From Deroplatys truncata (Eukaryota > Arthropoda > Insecta > Mantodea > Mantidae), in contig CM060988.1 of assembly GCA_030765065.1 (NCBI GenBank), positions 196,104,565 through 196,168,564 of the forward strand: DNA of 64,000 nucleotides, written 5' to 3'. The first letter of the stretch is position 1. Each line of letters begins with the position of its first letter. Both the position numbers and the translations under genes were made by a program. The notes beneath the pieces were generated by a model that saw only the letters and a list, made by a program, of their open reading frames with translations, was not told the DNA's origin and did not search any database. Below, one piece after another: positions 33,291 to 45,530 of the stretch.

Positions 33291-33639
33291 ACTTGGATTT
33301 TTTTTCAATAACTGTATGACTTTCCACTCTAGAAGTCTTTTTGAAGCACAGGCGTATCACTGAGGGTAGTAAAAATGAAAGGTATGCAACAGCAATCCCA
33401 CAGCAATGCCAAAAGATTCTAGCTACCTAAAAATCACAATCACTGTTGCATACAGAATGATCGCGCACCCCTGTACTTACAACAAAGTCAAAGATTAATA
33501 GGAAAGTCATTAACTAAACGTCAGTGGCAGTGGCGATATTCTGTATAGGATGTGCGGGTTACCCTACACTAACAAGTTATCTGCATAAACAATTATTAGC
33601 ATTGCCTGCCACAACTAAAGACTAATGTCAACATTATTG
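33291..33639. other. No feature recognised
   Basis: Nothing supported. Confidence 0.4.
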
Positions 33640-34860
33640 AACACATGCCAGTCGGTTGTCAACCATTTTATCGTGAGCAGTGTGGTAAAACGAAATAGTC
33701 CAATCAGTGGAATGACAAACGAATACAATGCACAACATATTCAGTATCTAGGCGGTTCTGACTGACGCTTCAAGTAAGAGTCCTGATATAAATGTTGGAT
33801 GTCAGATAAATGAAATGTGCCGTTCTGTATTTCAATCGCAATATTCTGCAACAAACTACCTAGAAAGACAGTTTGGTACGAGCAATCCGTTTATTGGAAC
33901 GTCGTCGTTGGATTGCGCAATGAATATTTGGTAGACCTTCATTTAATATTGAGAAACGGAACTATAGTGACTATACAGGTAATCGCAGTTTGAGGCGAAT
34001 TTTAATTTCTTCGTGTAAACCATTCTGTTAATTCAGAAGAATATTGTTATTCGAACTTATACATTCTATAAGCCGATACGTAAACGTTAACCGATAACAA
34101 TTATAATGCTTAATTATGAAAGGCTGTGATCAATACATTGTTTTGGAATTTAAACGATAAAAGATTTTTAAAATGAAGTTATCTTGACTCTTTGTTCGTG
34201 TATAAAATAACCTCTCAATGTGTTAATACGATAGAATTTTACTGTAATGAATCAGTTTAATGCACTGTCAGTTTTAATACAGCTAAACAGTGGCATAGCT
34301 AGGTTATTGAGGTTCGGTGCAAAAGATTCCAAATGGGGCCCCTAACTGTAATTGCCTAACATGAATTCAATACTTTTAAATATTATTTAGAAATTAAATT
34401 ATAAATTACATTTAACCAAATAGTTACATAATTAAAATAGTAAAATGCAGATATTCTAGATCAACTTAAGTAATTATTTCATGCTTTGGCCATTACTGGC
34501 ACTTTGTGGTTATATAGTTAATCCTGAAGAGCAAAAAATGTTTGAGCAAAAACACAGTGAGATCAAAATGAATATTTTAATTTGTATGTTTCTTAAATAA
34601 AAACAAACACAGAAAAAAGCAAAGGAGGAAATGGGTATGAGGTGAGAGAGGCCGCAAAGTTTTAGTGAGTCATAGTGAATTTACAGGATCCTCTGGTTTC
34701 AAAATTTACCCGAGCTTAGGTTTAAATTAGTGTGTGATGTCTATATGAATTAGTTTCAAATAATAGGTATGTTATCAGAAATTGTACTGTAAATGAGGTG
34801 AGAGCGAGGTTTGCTCACTTGCCTTAATCTCCAGCTTAGTGCATACAGTTAAATTGGGTA
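33640..34860. repeat. Old paralogue of the linker at 21281-24114, without the minisatellite
   Basis: Shares the ordered landmarks CCAATxAxTGGAATGACAA, TTTGGTACGAGCAATC, TATTTGGTAGACCTTCATTT, GGCATAGCTAGGTT, GGCACTTTGTGGTTAT and AAATGAGGTGAGAGCGAGGT with the linker, at much lower identity than between units 1 and 2. No minisatellite unit lies between them. Confidence 0.7.
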
Positions 34861-35039
34861 ACCTTACCTATGTGCCACGGAAAAATGGTGTTTTGCTTCT
34901 GCTACAGATGACACTCTAGCTACATGTGATTTCCAAATGTGCAAACAAAATGCCCACTGTAAACATGTGCAGAGCGAGCGTGCATTTCTTAATGATGTGA
35001 ATAATTCAGTATTAAATAACCTTTGGCTTTTCTAAATTT
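34861..35039. other. Spacer near the unit junction
   Basis: Nothing recognised; the unit junction lies just to its right. Confidence 0.4.
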
Positions 35040-35480
35040 ACAGAAGTTTAGCCTTGGTTAGGTCTTTTTTTATGTAAGCTTGTGTTAATTACCAACCAGT
35101 GGTTACACAATAGTACATTAAACAATGTTCCAAGTTTATCATATAAGCTAAGTTCACATTTTTTTAACAACAGGAATGATTCACTTTAAAGAAGCTTAGG
35201 TGTCTGAATTCATGGAAGGCTAGTCTTAGGTTGATTTTTTTTGAGGGGAGGGGTACATTAAGCTCATGTTTAAAACCAACCAGTGGTTACATGAAAGCAT
35301 CCTAATGATGTTCCACGTTTATTATTTAAGCTTAGGTTTCTGAATTCATGGAAGGCCTTAGGTTAGTTTTTATATATATAAGCTTATGTTAATTACAAAC
35401 CAGTGGTTACACCAAGGCATGCTAACAATGCTCCATGTTTATGATATAAGCATAGGTTTCTGAATTTGCTTGCTGTTATG
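35040..35480. repeat. Satellite-like module repeats at the unit junction
   Basis: Three modules with CCAGTGGTTACA (35096, 35279, 35399) alternating with AAGCTTAGGTxTCTGAATTC. Unit 1 has two modules at 2318-2760, so unequal exchange here is plausible. Confidence 0.7.
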
Positions 35481-35699
35481 CACTTTTGACAGTATGGCAC
35501 TGTCGCATTGTTTTATACCAGCAGGAAGCGAAAATAAAGAAGAATAAGTAGTAAGGAAAATATCGCCAACCTGCAGTTTTCAATTTTCATTTAGTTGGCA
35601 GTTTCCATTGTGCATGTGCAATAGCGACAAGATAGCAATGTCTGTTGTCATTACAGCCTAATTCTGCTAAAAAAGTAAGGCACCTAAAAGTAGCAGTTA

Positions 35700-37716
35700 T
35701 AATCGGCGCAACAGTTCTAGACACGTGAAAATCTTAATGAGAGCTATGATGCGAGTTGCTTACCAGATCAGGTGGTGACTGGTCGTGTGTGCAGGAGTGC
35801 GTGGGACAGTCATCGTCAAATATCCTCACCGGTTATGCATTGCGTTGCGCAGATAAACTTAGTTATATACAGTATATTAAAATCCACGCTGTAAAAATCG
35901 CTTAATATAAAAAAACGCTGTCAATCATTGCCTCCAATTCTTCCACATCTAACAACCCTTCCTCTTCTGCGGAATCACTCACATTATTGCCGTCATCACT
36001 GCTGTCACTACTTTCTGCACCATTATCCTGGATGAGAATTATTTCTATTTGATTTTCTGCAATTCCGTATTTTTCGGAATAATGATTCTTAATTTATTCA
36101 GCATGTCGCCATACATTTTCCCATTCTGGCCTTCCAATTTCAGCAAATTGCTGGCGTTATAACTGCTCCACATATTTTAATTTAAAAGTGATATTTCTGC
36201 ATGCCACCCATTTTTTGATATCAGCCCAGATTAATTCAATTGGGTTTAGATCTGGGCGATACGATGACAGTCTAAATACATTATGGCGATGTTGTATTAC
36301 TATCTGGTCAAGTATGTATGACTTCTGAAGCTGTTTGTTGGCTTTAATTAAGTTATATAGCTTTGTTTTACTCATGCTTTCATCTAAAGCTTTATTATGT
36401 CTAAGTAACCAAGGTCTCATTTATTCTTTCAAGGAAGTTGAGGTAGATGGTTTGTGAATTTGAGTGTTGACGCATTGTGAAGCATTGTCGATGACCAGAA
36501 CAGACCCAGCAGGCATATTAGGTATCAACATGGCGTTGATTCACTTCATGTAATTTTCTGTATTCATTTCTTGATGAAAATCTCCTGTTGTTTGTTGCGA
36601 CTTGTAAAAGAAGGGCATTTGGAATGAAGCCAATCTTTCCAACAGCATGAACGATAATAAGTATTTGCCCTTTGGCAACAGGTGCCTGCAAACCTAATTT
36701 GCTATCGTCACTCCAACTTTTAGATGCTGTATGACTGCTGTGTATGTATGACTCATCTTCATACATTATAGTATTTTTCTGAAATTTGTAGCACCACCTT
36801 GAAAATTGATGCTGATATAAGTACACATTGATATAAGTACATATAAAATTAGTCATTTGGAAAGGTAGAATCAGACTGAAAAATTAAATGTCATAGCTGG
36901 GATTTGAACCACAGATCTTAGGCTTTCCGTGCCGTTGCTTCAACTGACTAAGCTATCATGGCAACATTTACTTTTTATTTTATTTTATTTATTTATTTTG
37001 CTTTTCTGTTAGAACTCTTCTATTTGATTTCGGTTTCTTCCACTTGAACCCTAAATCTTTAATAATTTTTCTGAGATTTGTAGCACCACCTTAAAAGTTT
37101 CTGCTGTGTTTCAGCTGGATGAGCAATCTGCTTATTAATAGCACAGTTTTTTCTTCCACATAGGAATTGTGAATCTTGCGCCGAATGACGCATTCGAAAT
37201 CGTCTATTTCTGTAATATGTCTAGGGACCCCAGGCGTGTCAAATGGCATTCTTTCATCTATATGTTTTTTTTTCTTATCTTTGAGAACTCTGGAAACGGA
37301 ACTCGGTGAAACACCAGTTGCTTTGACTACTCTTTCTTTCACTCTCTTAAGGCTTTTGTGGAACTCGGACGAACATATATTTTCTTCCTTCATCTCTGCT
37401 TCTTGCTTCATGAAGTCGAGGACATTTGCAATTATTTCCCTACTTTGACTGTGTAACAACTTAGCACTCAACTTTGAAAACGTAGGAGCCATGGTTATAA
37501 ATATAACAAATATAAAGTAAGTACTATTTAGATACTGGTCTCTTTAAAATTACAACCAGATGCAAACACTTTCTATGCAGACTGTATGTGTTACGCACTG
37601 TGAGTAAGCAAAGGTGTTATATCGCTTTCGTTGATTAAGCTGAACATAAACCATTCCTAGGCTCGGCAGCTGGGCTGGCAATCAAGGTCACGATTCCAGA
37701 AGTTTTGCGCGAGTAA
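35700..37716 (-). mobile_element. IS630/Tc1-like transposon, inactive, unit 2 only
   Basis: A 2017-bp element with TA at both flanks (35698-35699, 37717-37718) and imperfect ends: TAATCGGCGCAACAGTTCT and, inverted, TTACTCGCGCAAAACTTCT. The minus strand encodes an N-terminal helix-turn-helix region (37492-37091, with VVKATGVSPSSVSRVL), then YEDESYIHSSHTASKSW (about 36770-36720, first D), VLVIDNAS (about 36500-36480, second D) and DLNPIELIWADIKKWVA (about 36255-36205, E). A stop at 36421-36423 and other breaks inactivate it. About 83 residues separate the second D from E, far more than the 34 of Tc1. Unit 1 keeps the empty site at 2930-2947. Confidence 0.85.
36840..36962 (-). mobile_element. 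tRNA-like SINE nested in the IS630-like element
   Basis: Minus strand: GATAGCTTAGTCAGTTGAAG (box A) and TGTGGTTCAAATCCCAGC (box B). It lies between two similar stretches of about 40 bp (36772-36812 and 37064-37104, core ATTTGTAGCACCACCTT), so the transposase was split by an insertion and a local duplication. Confidence 0.65.
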
Positions 37717-37945
37717 TAGTTAGGCACCAGGTCTCGAGGAGACATGTCAACCTAAAATAACCCCTAAGGTATTTCTATTCCTTAGGAATTACTTTTTAAT
37801 ACATTTTAAGTACCATGGCACAGAAGCAATTTAAGCCATTAAATTCATAATGAATATATTAAAAAAAGAAGTAAAAGCAATGCTAGTTTTTCCGATAATG
37901 AAATATAAATAGCATGGCAGTTTGCTATGCACATGTGCAGTATTA
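37717..37945. other. Start of block A', before the MITE
   Basis: GGCACCAGGTCTCGAGGAGA at 37722 matches 2943 in unit 1. Ends in the target TTA at 37943-37945. Confidence 0.6.
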
Positions 37946-38726
37946 TGGCTGGTTCACAATCCCCCCAAGACTGGTAACCAAATTGGAAACGAGACTGCGA
38001 AATAATATACCACAAAATATTGGTTTACAAGAGCGGGAATGCATATTGAACCATATCAATCACAATGTGAAAGTAAATTTTGCGCATTGGTATTTCATTT
38101 GTGTTTAACTGACCAATGATATTTTTTCGTCTACTACCCATTAGCCAACATAATGCAGGTTAGCCAACATCAAAATCTTATGCAGTAAATATTATCCAAA
38201 TGCATATCCATTACATTACCGATCCCTCTAGTTGTGCCAAGCTTTCATTCTTTTATTTAATGGCATATGTGTTATGCTTCTTTTTTTAATTTCCACCAGT
38301 TTTTTCTGTTCTTTGTAGGTTTTGCCATTGTTTTTGAGGCACTAGCCAGGTTTTAGTTGCATATGCACAAGCTAAAGATGACTCTTTCACCAGAGGAACC
38401 AATGCTCATTGGAATTGCAGGTCAGAATCTGAGGTTAGGAAGAACATTTGCTGGTAATTTCTTCCAGTTTCATGTTTCCAGCTTGCGGCTATAGAGAGCA
38501 CTAGATACTGTTTTATGTCAGGCTGCCTAGAATAACCTCTAGAGTGAAGAGTCTAATATGCTATGTCGGGAACAAGACAAGAAAGTTAAAAGTTGGGCAA
38601 GTCTTCTTTCACATTTCCAGGGTCTGTGAATGCTTCTCATCGATTATGAATGCCCATTTGAATACACGCATTTCAACTTTCTCGTTCTTGTTCTGGTTAC
38701 TGTTCTCGTTGGTTGTGAACCAGGCT
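37946..38726. mobile_element. PIF/Harbinger-like MITE, young insertion in unit 2
   Basis: A 781-bp element with inverted ends TGGCTGGTTCACAA and TTGTGAACCAGGCT. It is flanked by TTA at 37943-37945 and 38727-38729, the 3-bp duplication typical of PIF/Harbinger elements. Unit 1 has the empty site GCAGTATTAGCAAAATGG at 3160-3177. No transposase frame is present. Confidence 0.85.
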
Positions 38727-38729
38727 TTA

Positions 38730-39169
38730 GCAAAATGGAGTGCCTTAATAACCTATCACAGTGAATTTATTACATAAGAAACTAAATAAGGGGTGTTTGG
38801 TGGGTTACAGGCTGTGTAAGTATTCTCTTCACCTCTTGAAGTCACTCTTATATGCATTCTTGTTCCTTGAATCAGTCCTTAAATCAGTCTATTAATATTA
38901 TGTGGATGTGTAAGCATTACTCAATATGCTTTTCAGAATAAATGTAAATTTTGTCTTCCATGGTTAAATTAATGGAATTTTTTATGAAACTAAAAAGCTT
39001 AATAATATCTCACTACAACACTAGTAACCATTAATTTCAAGTAATAAAATTCAAAGATTAAAGTTTACCAAGCTTTAAGTCAAAAGCTCTTATTGTTAAA
39101 GTAAATTATTACTCATCAGTAAAAGCACAATTAAACCCTGAGATTTGAGGACTTTCTTTCTGGATTCCA
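38730..39169. other. Block A', left part
   Basis: Aligns with 3169-3600; no gene seen. Confidence 0.55.
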
Positions 39170-40140
39170 TATTGTTAAAGAAATTAAAGACTTTATTGAC
39201 ATAAGTCTTTCACACACCTTTAGTCTCTGCTTATAATAAGGCCAAATCACTTAGGCCTTCTCGACTCAAAGGACTTATAGATAGGTTTTGGTCAGTTTTA
39301 ATTTAAAAAATTATCTTTCAGCTTTGGCCACCGTAACAAACATTTAAGTACTACAACAAGCACTGCACACATCAGGATAGGCAAAAGTCCGAAAACTATG
39401 TTCAGTCAATATTAGCTTAGCAAGCTGTTTCACTTCAGTGATATTTTTATTGTTAGATCTGAAGGAACTTGTAAACAATAATATTTGTGGTATATACAAG
39501 GGTATTATGTTGTCAAAATCTTTCTGCAAACTTTTCAGCTTCTTTTTCCAGTTGATCATTGGTAAAAGAAGGGTTGAATTATCCTTGTGTTCTACTAACT
39601 TAATACCCTTGAACCAAATGTCAGGTTGTAGGCATTTAGTATCAATCTTGGAATGATATATTATTACCTTAAAACTTGACTATGGGAGAGTGAGTTTTTT
39701 ATCTTCACAAAGTTCATTTAATAATGAATGAGTCACTTATTTAAAAACTCAAGTCCTTTTGAAAAGATTCTGGCTGACTCTTCAACTAATGAATGGAAAG
39801 ACCCTTAAAGGTCTTTTATCTGTAAATGAGCACTACCCAAAAGGTTATAGCTGACATATCTAGTGATTCTGCTTGTGGTGATTTGGAGACAATATTCATC
39901 TTACACTGAATGACCAAGAGTAAAACAAATCTGAAGGATTTGAGTGTTTTCTTCAGAGTAATAGCTTCATTTCTTTCCTTTACATTTTTGTTGCTCAGAA
40001 TTATAAGAGCAGAATTATAAGCTTTCAGAACTTCAGTAAATCTTTATATGAGAGCATGCAAAGAATCGCATCTTCCTGCCCAGCGAATGGTTCAAGTGTT
40101 CTCAGATTAATAACTTATAAAGGTACTAACAGTTTTACTA
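39170..40140 (-). pseudogene. hAT transposase relic, block A'
   Basis: Counterpart of 3600-4560. The open minus-strand piece 39559-39344 joins INWKKKLKSLQKDF to SFRSNNKNITEVKQLAKL and TFAYPDVCSACC. Otherwise broken. Confidence 0.6.
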
Positions 40141-40369
40141 AACCAGTCTGTATAATCCAGAATAACAATTTTGGGTTATGGTTGTTTTAAGTACTTAAAA
40201 AATGAAAAGGAGCCATGTAGTGGCTTTTATTACAACTTGAAAGGGTAACTCTTACAATAAGCTATAAAATGTCTTAACTTGAATGTTTTCAAAAGTGCCT
40301 CTTAGAACTGATACAAAATTTAGTGAAATGAAGTGGACTTTGCAGACTATTCACGGAATGTGCAGAAAA

Positions 40370-40705
40370 GTATATCGAAAAACTAATATTTGAATCCAAA
40401 TTCTTAAAGCTGTTTACAATTTATCATGTAAAGGGTGGAGTTAACACATAATTTACAGAAAATTTGGAACCCACATTTTATTCTTTATGTAAATATAGTA
40501 ACTCAGTAGTTCTTTAATAAGAACTGTGAACTAATTTTAAAAAATGAAAGATATTAAAAGTGTATTGATGTAAAGGGTTGTTGGGGTTGGGGGAATTTTC
40601 TCTAAAATCTCTGTGTGGCATTCTTAACAGTGCCTGACTTAAGCACAAAATTCTGTATTTATCCTGGTTTTCATTTTTGAGTAATGCTGTTCACACACAA
40701 AACAT
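40370..40705. mobile_element. Old copy of the 870-bp element family, block A'
   Basis: Counterpart of 4790-5110. Confidence 0.5.
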
Positions 40706-40949
40706 GCCTTTGTGCTGCAGATGTTCTGGGCACATTAGAATGTTCATATCTGTTAAGGCTTAATAGAAAATTTTAGAGAAAATATCACCAATGTTCCCAT
40801 TTACATGGTTGGAATCATTAATTGCAAATACGAATACCTGGCAGTTGACACTGATGATACATGCAGTAAAATTTTAATTGAGAAAGGAAATTTGGGAATG
40901 GAACATTTCGGGCCTAATTTTAGGCTTCCTGTCCAGAATTTTTAGTTAT

Positions 40950-41110
40950 GAAGCTTGAGGAAAACCTGAAAAAAGGAATTTTAAAGTCCCCTCCACAGAA
41001 CTGGAAAAAACCTCATTCAGGGAGGACATTCATGCAGGATTTGAACCCCAGAGATCCCTTTATAACTCCGTGCCACAATGAGCTTGGTTATTCGAATCTA
41101 TGCTTTTTCT
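40950..41110 (-). mobile_element. tRNA-derived SINE, family 2, block A'
   Basis: Counterpart of 5335-5495, with minus-strand box B GGGGTTCAAATCC near 41036-41048. Confidence 0.6.
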
Positions 41111-41397
41111 TAATCATTGTGCTGACCTCTATTGAAAATTAATATAAACTTCATTTTTTAAAATGTGTGCTTTTGAGAGGAAAATCACTGTTTCAATCAT
41201 ACTTTGGAGCAGAAATCTTAGTTTTGTGAATGTTGATACTTAGAACATTTAAGGAGTAACAGTCTTCAGTTATTGATTCCACATTATTGTCAACTTAATT
41301 GCTCTTGTGTACATACAGTAGTGGTTCCTTGTGTGTTTTAAGTATAAGGTGAACCTTGATAACACTAATTGCCTTTTGTTTTTCTACAGTGTGTGAA

Positions 41398-42285
41398 ATG
41401 GAAACCAAAACAAAAGTTAAAGAAGAAGTCGATCTTGTAGAAGAAGAGATAGCAATTGAGAAAGACTTTTCTTACTCAAAACCTGAAAGAATATTTGAAA
41501 TTGATGCTACAACTAGTCAATATGACACTAAAATTGTTCACAAAATAAACATCAGAGAGGTTGATAATTTAGACACAGGCTTATCAAATGAAAGAGAACT
41601 CTGCTCCATGAATCATGAGAGAAATTATGGAAATGACGCTATAACAAGGAGAAATGATTTTGAAATGGATCATAAAACAAATATCAAACAGGAAGATGAT
41701 GTTTTACACACAGGCTTACTAAATGAGAGAGAACTTTGTTCCATGGATAATAAGAGAAATTATGAAAATGAAACTATAAGAAATGTGATTGATTTTGAAA
41801 TGGACCACAAAATAGATATCAAAGAAGGAGTTGATATTTTAGACATAGGCTTACCAAATGAGAGAGAGGTTTGCTTTGTAGATCATGAGAGAAATTATGG
41901 AAATTATACTATAACAAGGAGAAGTAATTTTGAAATTAACAACAAAATAAATATCCAAGAACAAGTTGTCTCTTGCGACACAGTCTCACCAAATCACAGA
42001 GTGTGCTTTTCCACAGATTTTGGAAATAGATTTAAGATTGATGCTGTCTCATGTAGTGGTTTTGAATTGGATAATATTAAAGAATCAAAAGAGGGGGCTT
42101 TTATTTCTGATACTGGTTTTCAGAAAGAGCAGAAGTGTTTTTCTTCAGAACTTGTCAAGAAGATAAAGGAAGAGTTTATCACATATAATGAGTATGGTGA
42201 AGTGAGTGTTCAAAGAATGTCGACAGAAACAAAATGCCTATCAGAAGCATCGGTTTCAAGCACTTTACTGCAGTGTGAAAACAAG
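41398..42285 (+). CDS. Zinc-finger gene copy 2, exon 1: acidic N-terminal repeat region
   Basis: Same structure as 5786-7012: acceptor TTTTTCTACAG to 41389, ATG at 41398, donor AAG|GTAAGT at 42285/42286, phase 0. It encodes 296 residues beginning METKTKVKEEVDLVEEE. Only five repeats of about 44 residues are present against eight in copy 1; the missing ones match a unit that is repeated in copy 1. The frame is intact, with scattered substitutions. Confidence 0.85.
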
Positions 42286-43122
42286 GTAAGTTGTTAAGTA
42301 TAAAATAACTATAAGTAAATTGTTCATTATATAAAGTGAGTAATTGTTAATTCCAGGCCTTAAAGATCAGTGTATGATGTAACTCACTATTTGCATCATA
42401 CCAGGTAATAAGTACTGCTGCTACAACCATCTGATATGATTTTTAATGCCCATTACATTATTGCTAGATTTATTTGCAAGAAAATTCTTAGTTTTGTTAA
42501 AAATTGGTTATCCTTTAGAAAAGAACAAATCCATTAGATTTAACTGTGAAATGCAATGCTAGAAAATGAATACTGACCTTTACCTCCAAGATGATAATTA
42601 AAATATGGTATTCAGAAATGCACTTTCAGATACAGAGAAGGATACAGACAGAGAGTACGTCTATGAAGAATTTGATGAAACCCCACAATGAGCAATTATC
42701 CGCAATATTGAACATTTCAGACACAAAGCTAATCAAACTACTTAACTTCTCTTTCTTGTTTAATTTATTTCCTCATGGATATACCATCTAAGATTTCAAA
42801 TCAGCAATATAAACTTTCATCCTACACAATAGATGTAGAACATGAAGTACAAAACTATGTTAACTGGCTTATAGAAGATAGATCATGATACATTTTATGT
42901 ATATAATTCAGATTACACATGTCTAAGGAAATACAACATATGAACCTATATAGGTAGCATCATCATCATGTTATGAAAACTCTTCTACGGAATAATGCCA
43001 TTTTATAATTGCATAGTTTAAGGGTGGGTAAGAATTTCTTCTAGGTGCATGACAACAATCTGAGAGAGTCTGGTAAGACATTGAATTTTTGATACACTCA
43101 TAGCCTGTTCCTTTTTGATATA
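42286..43122 (+). other. Intron 1 of copy 2, first part
   Basis: Counterpart of 7013-7844; no gene. Confidence 0.6.
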
Positions 43123-44282
43123 GATGGTGTCTCATAAGTAATATGGTGTTTTAAGTGAACATTTTATGACTAGAAGTTAAACTACTCTTCAAGGTAGAGA
43201 CTGTCAGATTCTATGGTTTTTAGCCATCCTTCAGCAAGGTTTATTATCTTGTGAAGGTATCAGTCTCTGGATTTCCATGCAAAGATTTTGGTGAAAAAAT
43301 GTTTACAAAATTTCTTCCATTGAAGATGAGGGCTGTAGGCTGGGTGTGGTAGAAGTCTGACTCTTTCCAATTCCTGAATTTTTGTTATGGTTGTTCTTGC
43401 AGTATGGGATGTTGCATTGTCCTGCTGCAAGAGAACTCTCTTTTGAGTAACAAAGGCTGGCTCTCTCTGTCTCAAAATTTATTGAACTAGTTCCAGCTGT
43501 TGAGAATAAAGATCCGCATTGTCTGCACGCTCATTTGAAACAAACTCCCAGTAAATCACTCCTTCAAAATTCCATCAGACACACAACATTACTTTGAGGC
43601 AGAACTGATTGTTTTTAATGATGGCTTTGGCAGCTTGATGGTGACAGAGCCAGTGTTTCGAGGCATCAGAGTTGCAGTACTGGACCCATTTTTCATTACA
43701 TATGACAATTCTCCTGCTAAATCTGTCATCCATGTGATTACTGATTAGCTGACACAGACATCTGCTCTACGTTGAGCCTGTTGAGGTGTCAGTTCATGAG
43801 ATCCACAGCTTCTGTTTGATTTACCAAGTTTCTTAATCTGCCAATGTATGATATCTTTTGATGAACCTAGTTCTTCTCGCAGCCTACAATTACTTTTTTT
43901 GTAGATTTTCTTCCAAAACTCTTCATCTGTTCTCAATATCTCATAATTTAAGTCTTCCAGAACATGGTAAATCTTTAATGCTTTCTTCTCAGTGTAGAAA
44001 CGGAACCATCGTTATGCCACACGCTCACTAACGACACCTCTTCCTTCCACTTGACATATTTTTTGGGCCATGGCATCAGCTTTATAATCTTGTTTCCATT
44101 AATGCTTTACAAGGACTGTAACCTCAAAGTCTGTAACTTCCATTTTATCACAACTGACACATTCTTGCAATATACACAATATTAGCCATGGCATCCTGTA
44201 AATAGCATTGGCAAACCAAAGGAAACCAGTTGTATCTTATAAAACACCAAACTTAAAAACCAACGTTACTTATGAGACAACC
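43123..44282 (-). mobile_element. Mariner-like relic (type 1), unit 2 copy
   Basis: Same insertion as 7845-8994, 1160 bp. Its piece LLQQDNATSHTARTTITKIQ (about 43440-43380) keeps the catalytic D of the LQxDNAxxH box, which the unit-1 copy has lost by frameshift. Confidence 0.85.
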
Positions 44283-45135
44283 TACATAATAGCAAGTATG
44301 TTGGTTGTTGACCTGTGTAAATATCGTTATGTGTCATATTTTGCTAAGCATGTAGCTTCCTGAGTTTAGTTTAGGTGATAAACTGGAAGTAGACAGGGAG
44401 AAGGAACATATTTATAGCTATTATTATGAAATAAATATAATCCAAAAGAGGCAGAAGTAATCTGTCACATGGTAGAGTCTATTCCTGGCTTTTGCGCTTT
44501 AACTTTCAAGTATACTATCCAAAATCATTTTGACAGTATGTAAGCTTGTACTGAAAGCTGGTTGAACTTATTAAGACATATCCATACACTTACATTTTAA
44601 AACTAAGTGTTCTTCTACATCTTACATTAATTTATTATTTATGTCACATTTGTTTTGATTTCACTATGTTTTTCTCTTTTTTATTTTATTAAATTTAGTC
44701 AAGTTGAGCAAGTTAAATAAGTAATGTAATGTCTGATTTCTAGTTTATGTGGTTATCTATGAGCAACCCATCTTCATTAGATTTTCAGTATTTCTTCATT
44801 TATTTTCTCAGTTTATGTTTGATCCTTGGGGACACGTTTTGCACCTTGTTATATTAGCTCTATTAAAACCACATTTGTTTAACTCAAACCATTTACACAT
44901 CTTGTTATGTATGTCATTTAATTAACTGTTACACAGCTAAATTGTACTATAAATTCAGTTTTTAATATAATTTCTTAATACATTTGTAACAAATATTTTA
45001 AGAGCAATTTCAATATGTCTTAATATTTGATGTAAAGAAATAATTTGTTCTGCATTCTGGAAAACAATCGGAAAACACTGCATGATTATCCAAATAATTT
45101 TTTAAACAAATAAAACAGGAGTTACTTTGTTACAG
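44283..45135 (+). other. Intron 1 of copy 2, last part
   Basis: Counterpart of 8995-9849, ending in TTTGTTACAG. Confidence 0.6.
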
Positions 45136-45176
45136 GATGAGAAGACAGAGAACTTGGAACCAGCAGATTCATCTAG
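45136..45176 (+). CDS. Zinc-finger gene copy 2, exon 2: 41-nt micro-exon
   Basis: Encodes DEKTENLEPADSS plus AG. Acceptor, donor (CTAG|GTAAGG), length and phase are as in copy 1, so the open frame continues from exon 1 into exon 3. Confidence 0.8.
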
Positions 45177-45261
45177 GTAAGGCTTTATAATATTATACCT
45201 TGACTTTGTAAATTTATTTCTTCTTCTAATACTGCTTACAACCTTTTCAAGTGAGATCACC

Positions 45262-45530
45262 CCACGTGGTGTAGTGGTTACCATGCTAGCTTCTAGTTCC
45301 CAAGGTTGCGGGTTCAAACCCAGCGGAGGACAATGGATTTTTTTCAGGCTTAAAAATGCTTAGCATGGCTTCCTTCGGGGAAGTAAAGCTGGTGGTCCCG
45401 TGTCGTGGATTACAGCATGTAAAAGAACCTCAAGCAAACTTACCGGTCTTTTATGCTCAATATAGAATGGAACGCTAAGAACCATAGTAGTTAAAGAGTG
45501 TCTATAACTAAAACTCAATTCAATTCAGAT
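45262..45530 (+). mobile_element. SINE family 1 in intron 2, unit 2 copy
   Basis: Counterpart of 9977-10245 with the same boxes A and B. Confidence 0.8.

Larger units (their letters stand above)
2318..35087. repeat. Tandem segmental duplication, unit 1
   Basis: From ATTACCAACCAGTGGTTAC at about 2322 the sequence aligns collinearly with the sequence starting at about 35090. Anchors: 2641 with 35384, 5786 with 41398, 9850 with 45136, 13977 with 49250, 26948 with 60760, 29194 with 63018. The offset runs from 32.7 to 35.6 kb because of indels. The left breakpoint sits in a repeated module, so its exact position is uncertain. Confidence 0.9.
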
